From Cricetomys ansorgei (lineage: Eukaryota; Chordata; Mammalia; Rodentia; Nesomyidae), in contig JAMJFZ010001815.1 of the NCBI GenBank assembly GCA_026225945.1, positions 2,246,001 to 2,310,000 on the forward strand: a stretch of DNA of 64,000 nucleotides. The letters run 5' to 3'. Below are positions 55,693 through 64,000 of this stretch, in pieces. Under the pieces are notes generated by a model. It was not told the DNA's origin, searched no databases, and was given only the letters and a program-made list of their open reading frames with translations. The translations under genes and the position numbers were made by a program. Within the stretch, counting starts at the first letter, position 1; each line of letters starts with the position of its first letter.

Positions 55693-56600
55693 AATAACTA
55701 AGCTTTAGTACCCTTATATTTTCCGTACTTCTTTCACTTCCTAAACTCCTCCCCTTACGACATAAATTTCTCCAAAGAATTCTTGTTGAAGATGACTTCA
55801 CATTCTCCAGTCACCAGCCTTGGGGAGAGGAGGTTGGTAGTTAAAGACTCACTGTCATGGAACCAAGGACCTCCCTTTTCGTTGTGGCCTCTCTTGAGTC
55901 ATCAAAATGTCCCTGTTTAGCAGTTGGTTCACCACTTGTGTGCCAACCCTACTGCAGCCCCTGCTGTGCGATCTCTGGAAGAATATAAATCTGAGTTCAG
56001 CTGCTTGACGCTCCATGGGGCTGAAGTTCTGGGCACAGAGGATTCTGTCACAGCCCTTCCTGACAAGCGGCTGGGTAAGTCCTCATTCTTCTCCAAAGCC
56101 AGACAGCCATTTTCTAACCTTCGGTTCACAAAAGAGGCTAGCTACTGCTCCTTACCCACTATCCCTCCTACAGCTGTTTCCCAACCACAAGCAGGCATCA
56201 AAAGCATCGCCTCTGATTCGTGGCCTGTCCTGTCCGGTTCAGTTCAGCTCTGCCCCTCTCTAGCGGCTTCTTGCTTGATCTATGTACTCTTGAAATCATT
56301 TAAATACCCCATCTGAAATGCTATGGCATTCGGAACAGAAACGGCTGGTTTGTTCTTCTCAATCCATTGATTTGGTTAGACTCCAAGAACTCTTTAAAAA
56401 ATATATTCCATTTGCTTTTAAATCATGAAATTTCTCTTGTCTGACAGCTTGATCCTAGATACTCACATACACAGTAAGATGATCCTGTACCCCATGACTG
56501 TCTGATTTCACATAGTTTCAAAGAAGTCAAGGAGCCTCTTGAGCAATTCCAATCTTTGTTCAATAGTAGCATTTAGAATCTTAAGAGGCAAAAAGCAGCA
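55693..56600. other. Unassigned unique sequence
   Basis: No recognised gene or repeat. A 130-codon plus-strand frame (55924-56316) shows no domain. Confidence 0.45.
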
Positions 56601-56922
56601 GAATCATCAGAAACTAAATGATGGTGTGGACTTCAGGGGCCCTGGATGGACTCGTAACCTTTAGGGCAAACTTGGTTTTGGGAAATAAAGTCATGTCCCT
56701 TCTAAAAGAGATAAGAGCCCCTTGGGCAAATGGCTATGGTGCAAAGCTCCCCCTCCCCCTGCCCCCACAAGACCACCTAGAGGAGATAACAAGTCCCAGT
56801 GAGCAAAAGCGGGGCAAACCACAACAGTGATTTTTCCAGAAAAGTAATGAGGATCAGACATTGAGACGACAAGCACCTGTTCACTTGTGGGATCGGCTCC
56901 CACAAAATGTGCCAACTGGTAC
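56601..56922 (-). mobile_element. Possible ERV leader next to the LTR
   Basis: Immediately beyond the 3' end of the minus-strand LTR (sense direction runs leftward) is a TGG-starting, primer-binding-site-like stretch (TTGGCACATTTTGTGGGAGC, about 56895-56914). The rest has no recognisable gag sequence. Weak evidence: it may be unrelated flank. Confidence 0.3.
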
Positions 56923-57540
56923 TGTTAAACCTGAGAACTGCGAGGAGAAAGGCAAAACCTACAACTGCCTGATGAAAGCAAGCTTTATTTCGAGGTGCAC
57001 TTGGGACTGGCCAGTCGGCCATTCTCCCTGAGTTGGGATTTTAGAGAGCAGCCCCTGCTGGCCTCTTGAGGTCCCTTTTATGGGAAAGATAAAGTGCTTA
57101 CAGGGGCTAGATAGTTGACTATTTTAAATTTCTAGAAAGAAACAATGAAGGAGAAAGAATGAAGACAAGAATATACATCATGAGAGGGGGTCACAAGTTT
57201 ATTGTAGGTTGTAAGACATGTTTTGCAGGATACGTCAGATCTTAAGAAACAGGAACTTATGCCTAACTACAAATAGAAACCTTAACTTGTAAGAACTTTG
57301 ACACAGGACAAACAGGAACTTACTCTTAACTACAAATGCAAACCTTAGACTTTGACACAGGACAAACAGGAATTTATTCTTAACAACAAACAGAAGCCTT
57401 AACTTGCCAGGTATATTTTTTCTGTTTTGGTCCCATACTACCTGGCTGGTTGTTAAGTGCTTAATCACTATATGGATAGCCAGCTGCAAAGAGATTGATG
57501 GCCTTAGAAAGCATGGACACTGGGCTCCTGACTGGTAACA
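56923..57540 (-). mobile_element. Endogenous retroviral LTR, about 618 bp
   Basis: The reverse complement starts TGTTACCAGTCAGG and ends GGTTTAACA. It has a TATA-like CATAAAAGG at about 57073-57081 and AATAAA at about 56985-56990, giving a U3 of ~460 bp, a short R and a short U5. The U3 contains tandem enhancer-like repeats. Flanking bases (GGTAC and GGGAT) do not form a clean duplication, so it may be a 5' LTR attached to a leader on its left. The ERV family is not identified. Confidence 0.65.
57248..57410 (-). repeat. Tandem repeats in the LTR U3
   Basis: Units beginning AACAGGAACT on the plus strand: 57248-57310 (63 bp, with a 9-bp insertion), 57311-57364 (54 bp) and a partial 57365-57410. 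They share TAACTACAAAT and GACACAGGACA. Repeated U3 blocks are commonly transcription-factor-binding enhancers in retroviral LTRs. The minus-strand frame across them encodes only this repetition. Confidence 0.85.
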
Positions 57541-57567
57541 GGGATAGATGCAGTAAAACAAGGCTCT

Positions 57568-58112
57568 AGGGTGCGGGACTGGCATAGAGTTAAGAGTGGG
57601 TCGGAGCTGGCTTAGAACCCCGCGTCATCCCAGGAGAAGAGAACGGTAGGTGTGTGGCTGCTCCTAACTTTAGCCCTGGCCAGAACCCAGCTAAATATTA
57701 AAATTAAATACTGCCTACTTGGTTGAAACAAAGATGCTTTGTCTGCCCCTGCAGGCTGGAGACAGGCTCAAATGTGTTCTCTGAGGCGGGGCCCAAAGCC
57801 CCTGACTCAACCAATTAGTGCCATTCTTGTGGCCAGACCACACCCCTGACCGTGCCATGTAAAATGCACCCTCAAAGCCCCAATAAAGGAGATGCCCACC
57901 AAAGCATGTTCCAGGTCCAATCAAAAACTCACAGAGGCCCGCCAAAGTCACAGCAGTATGAGGTGAAACCCAAGGCCCCTAGACCCCTAGCCATGTGGCG
58001 GCCATGCCCCACAGAGCCTCTTGGCCTGGAGTGGGCTGCCAGCGACCTAAAATTCCAGAGGCTGGTGGCATTGGCAGGCCCTGTGGTGGGAGGAGGTTCC
58101 ATTATTCGGGGA
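57568..58112 (+). mobile_element. LTR-like element, inverted partner of 14790-15331
   Basis: It starts GTGCGGGACTGGCATAGAGT and ends ATTATTCGGGGACTA. It holds a CCAAT-like motif at 57808, TATA-like TGTAAAATGC at 57857 and AATAAA at 57881. Compared with the 14.8-kb copy it has lost CpGs (ACGCCC to ACACCC, ACGCGG to ATGTGG), has an ~8-bp insertion (AATTAAAT, near 57700) and differs most in its last 200 bp. It begins 28 bp from the minus-strand LTR at 56923-57540. Confidence 0.6.
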
Positions 58113-59237
58113 CTAAATTAGGGGTGGAATGCAGGTGATGTAGGCCTAAATGCCAGCACTGTGCACATCCTGGGAGTGAAGCTCTCGGGAGCACTCAAAC
58201 TGACTACTGGGCTTCTGGCATGTAATGAGAACGTGGCTAAGGGGAGGTTTTTATTGTAGATATGAGAGAAGGGACAAACAGAGAGGCATCTGGAAGATTC
58301 CGGAGCAGAAAGAGAGAAAAGTAGACTGAACAAGGCCAGCAGACTGGACCTGGTCATGAAAGAAGCAGGAGCAGAGTGGTACGGAGCAGAGAGAAAGAAA
58401 GGAAAGAGGAAGACAGAAAGAAACAGCATAGCCAAAGCAGGCTGGGCATGCCTGAGATCAGAAAAGACCTAGATAGAGGATTTCAGTGAGATAAAAGAAA
58501 CATTTACAGACACGGGGGAAGTAGAGACAATGGAAGCTGGAACAGTAACACTGAATGCCCAGAAAATTACATCCTTCCACATCACCCTGTTACAGTGTCA
58601 AAGCCGCAGTAAGTAGAAGCTGTTGTCCTTTGTATTTACAGACAAAGGAACTGAAATTTGAAGAGAAGGTACTAAATGAAGGTAACAATTCAGAAGAGAT
58701 GGAATCATTCCAGAGCTAATGTTTGTTTGACTATTTTCCCGGGGTCATTTCCCCGGGCAGTGACTACATCATACTCACACTCACCTCTCCGTGGTTACTG
58801 TCATTGCTGTGCTGTGTTTAGAATGTGTATGAATAGTTTTGCAAATGCTTAGACTTTTACCTTGTGGGTAGAGAGATCTTATGCAACAGAAATCATTGCT
58901 CTTTCCTTGGCAATGAGTTTGGGACACACTTAGTGATAATTTGTCTGTTTGTTTTTGGTTGTTTTTTTTTTTTTTTTTGGTTTTTTGTTTTGTTTTGTTT
59001 TTGTCTTTTATCTTTTCTCTAAGACCCACCTGTCACAAATCCCTTGTGGATACGGACTATGTCTCATTCCTTCCACCTGCCTAATCCCTGAAAACTACCC
59101 TCTGTTAAGTATGAACTTGACAGTTATTTATGAATAAATCAATGATTAGAGAAAGAATTTTTGTCATGAAAGAATTACTGAAAAGGATTTTTGGAGGATC
59201 TGTGTTGAGTGAAAGGGATTATTTAATTCTATCTTAG
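58113..59237. other. Unassigned sequence with purine-rich tract
   Basis: 58260-58445 is strongly G/A-rich (GAAAGAAAGGAAAGAGGAAG) and may be degenerate ERV or L1 3' sequence. T-rich low complexity (TTTTGTTTTGTTTTG) lies at 58950-59005. No gene was found. Confidence 0.5.
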
Positions 59238-59650
59238 TTAGGCTCTGTTACTGAGAGAAAACTCCATGACCTAAAGCAACTTGGGGAGTAAAGAGTCTAT
59301 TTCATCTTATGCTTCCAGGTAACATTTCACTACTGAGAGAACTCGGGGCAGGAACTCAAGCAGAGAAAGGACATGGAGGCAGGAACTGGTGCAGGATCTA
59401 CAGAGGAATGCTATATACTGGCTTGTCACCATGGCTTGCTCAGCCTGCTTTCTTATACTATCCAGAACCACCTGCCCAGAGTTGGCACCACCCCCAGGGA
59501 GCTGGGCGTACCCTCAGCAATCATTCTTCAGGAAAGTGAACTACAGTATTGCTTACAGGCAACTCTTACAGACGCATTTGTGCAGCTGGGAATCTCTCTT
59601 TCCACATGACTCTAGCTCGTGTCAAATAGACAAAACTAACCAGGACAGAT
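59238..59650 (-). mobile_element. MaLR-like rodent LTR (type A)
   Basis: 'GACCTAAAGCAACTTGGGGA', 'ATGGCTTGCTCAGCCTGCTT', 'GGCACCACCCCCAGGGAGCT' and 'ATGACTCTAGCTCGTGTCAA' give a near-complete reversed type A copy. Three overlapping plus-strand frames here are chance. Confidence 0.68.
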
Positions 59651-59845
59651 TCTTTCTCTTGTTTCATGATTTTTGAAATATTTTCAAATTTGATGCATGC
59701 TATTCATTTGCATCTGGTGGTAAAGAGAACAACTCCCCTCTCATTTCAGCATGAAGTGGCATTTCCCAACCCAAAGAAGGCTTGCTTTACAGGTTAGTCA
59801 GTCTAGGCCTTTCACCACTGATAACATTTTAAATTAAAAATTGCA
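59651..59845. other. Unassigned spacer
   Basis: AT-rich; nothing recognised. Confidence 0.5.
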
Positions 59846-60045
59846 GTGGGGCTAGAGATAGCTCAGTGAGTAGCTTCATGCACATAGTCCTGGGTTTGTT
59901 CTTCATCGCCACATAAATCAAGTGTGATAATTATCAGCACTCAGGAAGTAAAGCAGGAAGATCTTATGTTCTAGGCCACATCAGCTACATTGTGAGTTCA
60001 AGGCTAGCCTGGGTTCCACAAAACTTACCTCAAAAAATAATTCTG
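59846..60045 (+). mobile_element. B4-type (ID-B1 composite) SINE
   Basis: An ID-like head ('GGGGCTAGAGATAGCTCAGT', 'CATAGTCCTGGGTTTGTTCT') is followed by a B1-like body ('TCAGCACTCAGGAAGTAAAG', 'GTTCAAGGCTAGCCTGGGTT') and an A-rich end. Confidence 0.83.
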
Positions 60046-61282
60046 ACAGGTATAAATGACCTACTTATATATGCAGAGAGATAAGAGGCTTAGTGAGAGA
60101 GTGTATATCCTTCCGTTTCCAGCACAGAGTTCCCAATTCTGTCTGTCTCCCAGTTCTTCCTGTATCCTTTACTCCCTACAGAAACACATCTGTCTCTTCA
60201 ACAGGATGAAATGAATGTTTCTAAGATCCAATTAAATGTCCCAGTATCCATACAGCAGAGAACCTAGCCACTTCCTATAGGGGTTCCAAAATCTATATCA
60301 GAAGTATTTATGTGCATAAAAATACATGCACACACGTGTACACACACACACACATGGACACAGTTTCGAAATATTACTGAGGCTTGTGATTATAGGAACA
60401 TTAACAGAAGCTTCAATTTTGGGCAACAAGGATCCTTTTGTCTCTCTACACATTCATGGAAGTAGTGACAGCAGGGTTGTTCATGACACCAGCAGCCCCT
60501 GGAGACCTCTGATCTGGTGACGATGTCCTATCAAAAACACAACTCAGTCCTGCTTGCCACCCAGTGTGTGTTGCCACAGTTGGAAAACCTTGATGGCTCT
60601 TTAACAAGATGTCATATTCTGTCTCATTCTAGCCAAAGGTTCAGTGGCAGCTCTAGGGAAACCATCCCCATGCCAATTAATGACTACAGAGAATTGTTCC
60701 TTTGGAATACAGTAAAAGGCATGGATCAGCCCATACCAGAATGATAGCTGCTATAAGATGCTCATTGATAGCTACTTCATCATTCTCCCTCCCTCAGAAC
60801 AGCTTCATTATGACTACCCTATTCCTGAAATATTTTAAATAAAAGCTTAACAAGTTTCCATTAAACTTGATAATGACATAATATGTTTCCATTAATTCTT
60901 TCATCTAAGCTCATGGTTGCAACTCATTTACTGTGTGCCATTGAAATGAAACTAATGATAACTGGCTTGCCTTTAGAGGGTTTAGATTTCATGGCATTAA
61001 ACCAGAGACTGTTTTCTCTCTGGGTCAGGTCTAAGCTAAGAACATTTTCAACAATGAAAATCATATTAATCAGAGAAATAGACCAATTGCCCTTTTTGCC
61101 ACCCAAGCATCTCAGAATAGAATGGTGTAGCACTTAAGGATGTATGTGCGATCTCAGCAGAGATTGCTGTGCTTATCTGGGAGTTTCATTCAGTAGTGCA
61201 TACTCTCCACGTTGAGACTGGTAAAGCGGTGTGAAAGAGACAAGCTAGACGTTGGGAACTTGCCTGAGATCTGTAGGAAGAT
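60046..61282. other. Unassigned unique sequence
   Basis: No recognised gene or repeat apart from a short CA run (60325-60358). Confidence 0.5.
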
Positions 61283-61614
61283 GTATTAGTTACATTTCTA
61301 TTGCTGTGATAAAGCTCCATGACCAAGGAAACTTATAGAAGAATTTGTTTGGGCTTGAAATTCCAGAGGCTTAGAATCCATGCTGGCAGAACAAAGACCT
61401 GGCAGCAGGATCAGAAAACTGAGGACTCACATCTTGAAACACAAGCATAAAGCAAAAGAGCACACTAGAAATGGTGTCATTAAACTCTCAGCGCATACCC
61501 CAGTGATGTGCTTCCTCCAACAAGGCCACACCTCTTAGACCTCCCCAAACTACTGGGAAATCAAGCATTCAAATGTCTGAGACTTTGAGGAGCATGTTAT
61601 TCAAACCACCGTAA
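61283..61614 (-). mobile_element. MaLR-like rodent LTR (type B)
   Basis: 'TTTCTATTGCTGTGATAAAG', 'CTCCATGACCAAGGAAACTT', 'TCCTCCAACAAGGCCACACC' and 'TTATTCAAACCACCG' are the reversed type B sequence, near full length. Confidence 0.65.
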
Positions 61615-61777
61615 AAGAGAAACAACAAAGAATGGACCCATGCCTTTGACTAGACCTCTCCAGGGAGGAGAGAATAATAAATGTCTACCTTTATGAGAAG
61701 CAGTGAGAATCAAAAAGGTGAGGGAAGTGTTGTGGAAGTGTATATTTAGTTTTGTATAAAATAATTGTTTTGTGCAC

Positions 61778-61994
61778 TGTTGGAAAAAGGGTTGCCTCGG
61801 CCTTGGCATTTTGTATTGTCTGCAGGTGTTGGATTTATGTGGGAGATGTTTGACTGCTCATGATCTGCATGTGCTACCAGTAGAACACCTGAGGAGGTCT
61901 GTATCAATAAAAACCCCTGAGCTGAGATATTCAGGGTTCCACTGTCCAGTATGGAGCTTTCCAGGATGGTGGTTCCCTCTGCTGAGGTCTGACA
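61778..61994 (+). mobile_element. Possible short LTR fragment
   Basis: 'TGTTGGAAAAAGGGTTGCCT', AATAAA at about 61906 and 'CTGAGATATTCAGGGTTCCA' resemble an ERV LTR 3' half; no flanking duplication is visible. Confidence 0.3.
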
Positions 61995-62629
61995 GGGCTT
62001 TCATGTATGAATATGTCTCTATGTCTCCCTTGGTAAGCTGCTACAGCAGCATACTTCTGAGGGAAGCATTTAGACAGACAGCATCAGTGTATAAAATGAT
62101 GAGCAACAGTAGAAACCAACTCCTTCCTGATGACTAACATGTAGAACAAATTAACAGGCGGTCAGGGAAGTATGGAGCTCTCAGGAAAGCCTACCAGGGT
62201 ATGCTAATGGAGCATCTATTCACATCTTCACCCACCGACAATCATCAGATCACCTCAAGAAGATGTAGAGAGAAGAGCCCAACAGCTCAGCCAATGAAGA
62301 TACAGGGTTTGATGTAAACAAAACAAAAGGATGCTCATAAAAGGACCACCTTAGACACAGGAAATTGGATGTCATGAACACCGCAGATACCATTAGTCAC
62401 ATAAGGCAGAGTATTCACAAGAAAAGGAAATACAAAAGCAAGACGAGGAAATGCTTGTTCATAGCTGTAGGTGTGGCCATTTGAGATCACATTTTTATAA
62501 AATAGACATTGATCTTAACGTAAGTGGGCACATAAAATAGAAGTGGACTTGTAATTGCGCAAAGCTCTCAAGAAGCCAAGAGAAGGGTATAAGCCAGTAC
62601 AGACTGTCAAGAGGTAGCAGAAAAATGTC
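61995..62629. other. Unassigned sequence
   Basis: Nothing recognised. Confidence 0.5.
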
Positions 62630-62745
62630 AGGGGTGCACACAAATACGTGTGTGTGGGCATCCACACACACCAGTACGCAAGCACACAGGAACATACATG
62701 CACACACCCACCACTTACATTCACTCACGCACCCACCACTGTAAA
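62630..62745. repeat. Degenerate (CA)n repeat
   Basis: ACACACCAGTACGCAAGCACACAGG and similar motifs without a pure core. Confidence 0.85.
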
Positions 62746-63450
62746 CAAGATAGATATGAATACAGAGCCACGTTATATGTGCTTAAAACAAAACCTGAAG
62801 AGAAGAAATGCCCATTAGAAGCCTTCGACTGAAACTGTCCTAAGAGGTGAGATACCATGGCCTCATTCTCTTCCTTACACATTCCTGGCAGTATCTGACT
62901 TTTGGGTAGTTCACAAATGGCATGTGAATAATCACATATTGTTTGCACAATGCATAATATAACAAGTATTCAATGTTACTGAAAAGGTCTCGCCTCTGAA
63001 TTAGCACATTTCAAAGCCCTTAGGATGTTGATGTTAAATGTAGCACCAGCTACGTCAGTCACTCTTATTTACCAACTGTCTCTTCAGCTTCAGAATATGC
63101 TTCATTTATACCTACTCCCCTCCACTAACGTTCACCAATTTTACCAATACTAGTATTTCTCTATGCGGGAAACTCTTCATATTCTCAGGAGAATTATCTG
63201 TAAATATAACCACTTATGATAACGTCCCTTGCCCAGCAAAATCATCAGACTCATCCCAGCATGCTCCCTTCTGCCTCCTGCCTCCTCCCCTTCCCCACAC
63301 CCATGCTCTCCCCCATTTTGTCTTGAGGTTGTTGATCTAGTTTGGCCAACAGAAGTATCTTAAACTCCCAGATATTGCTATTTAAGTGCAATCTTTAAGT
63401 CAATTTTACTGACTTTTCAAACACTTTCTGATATTCTTGTAATTATCACT
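62746..63450. other. Unassigned unique sequence
   Basis: Nothing recognised. Confidence 0.5.
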
Positions 63451-63813
63451 TGTAGTAGTTTAAATGAGATGTCCCCCATAGTCTTGGGCATTTGAATACC
63501 CAACTCCTGTGGCACTGCTTGGGAAGACTTACAGGGTGTGTCCTTGGCTGGTTAAAAAAAAAAGAAAAAGAAAGAAAAGAAAAGAGTCATTGGGGTTGAG
63601 CCTTGAGATTTCAAAACCACATGCCATTCCCAATTTGCTCTCTCTACTGGTGTTTGCCGTTCAAAATAGAAGCCCTTGGCTTCCTGCTCTTGCCTGCCAT
63701 GCCTTAGCTCCACCGTCGTGGACTTTATCCCTCTGAAATTGAAAGTCTGAATAAACTGTCTTCTGTAAGCCGCCTTGCTCATGGTGTTCTGTCACAGCAA
63801 CAGAAATGTAACT
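63451..63813 (+). mobile_element. MaLR-like rodent LTR (type B)
   Basis: Starts TGTAGTAGTTTAAATGAG, ends GTCACAGCAACAGAAATGTA. It contains 'GTGGCACTGCTTGGGAAGAC', 'CACATGCCATTCCCAATTTG' and AATAAA at about 63751. An A/G-rich simple repeat (AAAAAAAAAAGAAAAAGAAA, 63554-63586) interrupts it. Confidence 0.65.
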
Positions 63814-63837
63814 GGGTCTCTGGTTGAGTTTAGATGT

Positions 63838-63997
63838 ATCTTCTTTCTCAGGGCTGTTGGTGATTGAATTATGTAACTTCAAAATTCTTCTACTGAGGCT
63901 GTGACTCCCAGTGGCTGCATTTGGAATTGGGCCTTTAAAGAGGTGGTTAGGTTAAAAGATCTTTACCGGTAGGCCCTAACCAGATCTAACTGGCTTC
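63838..63997 (+). mobile_element. Ancient LTR fragment (MLT1-like), runs off the window
   Basis: 'GCATTTGGAATTGGGCCTTT', 'AAAGAGGTGGTTAGGTTAAA' and 'GTAGGCCCTAACCAGATCTA' resemble an old eutherian MaLR LTR. It is truncated by the window end. Confidence 0.4.
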
Positions 63998-64000
63998 CCC

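Noticed and set aside
57235..57585. 116-codon minus-strand frame with internal repeats (LRFLFVVKNKF-like)
   Set aside because: It follows the U3 tandem repeats of the LTR at 56923-57540; there is no retroviral domain.
58260..58445. Purine-rich tract as an ERV polypurine tract or L1 3' UTR
   Set aside because: Composition alone is not diagnostic and neighbouring landmarks are missing.

Overview
This window is nuclear DNA of a muroid rodent (mouse, rat, hamster or deer-mouse type). The evidence is the dense, mutually nested set of rodent-type repeats: B1, B3/B2, B4, ID and RSINE-like SINEs, URR1-type hAT elements, several ages of LINE-1, MaLR-like LTRs, and long CA/CT microsatellites. I could not resolve the species. 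Most B1 and B3 copies are old and diverged. Family names were assigned by recognition from memory, without a library search.

I find no convincing protein-coding gene or functional RNA gene. The longest open frames (about 130-170 codons) lie on repeats or unique low-scoring sequence and show no protein family I recognise, except decayed transposon proteins: an L1 endonuclease remnant near 49.4-49.7 kb (minus) and a pogo/Tigger transposase N-terminus near 24.1 kb (plus). The window reads as intergenic or deep intronic.

Layout. 0-7.4 kb: mostly unique sequence, a B1, a B3 split by an LTR, and a striking inverted repeat (two ~200-bp arms around a ~220-bp loop, 4.5-5.1 kb). 7.9-12.4 kb: stacked LINE-1 remnants, ending in a better-preserved 5'-truncated L1 3' end. 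12.7-13.3 kb: repeat-free candidate conserved non-coding sequence. 13.8-16.8 kb: hAT, LTR-like and SINE cluster. 18.7-20.7 kb: old L1 3' material holding a 357-bp solo LTR with a 5-bp target duplication, then another LTR-like element. 23.3-24.4 kb: LTR-like element, then a Tigger copy carrying a 96-bp L1 tail with a perfect 13-bp target duplication. 24.4-45 kb: long unique stretches with scattered MaLR, L1 and SINE pieces, and candidate regulatory sequence near 28 and 36 kb. 45.2-50.1 kb: minisatellite, MaLR, SINEs and L1 endonuclease-region DNA. 50.3-52.7 kb: repeat-poor candidate enhancer block. 53.2-54.1 kb: hAT element and a second minisatellite with dimeric organisation. 56.9-58.1 kb: minus-strand retroviral LTR beside an element whose inverted partner lies 42 kb away at 14.8-15.3 kb. 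59-64 kb: MaLR-like LTRs and SINEs.

No operon-like or multi-gene system was found. The most distinctive signals are the large inverted repeat, the two 38-bp-unit minisatellites, the inverted pair of LTR-like elements, the precisely datable nested insertions, and four repeat-free blocks that may be conserved regulatory DNA.
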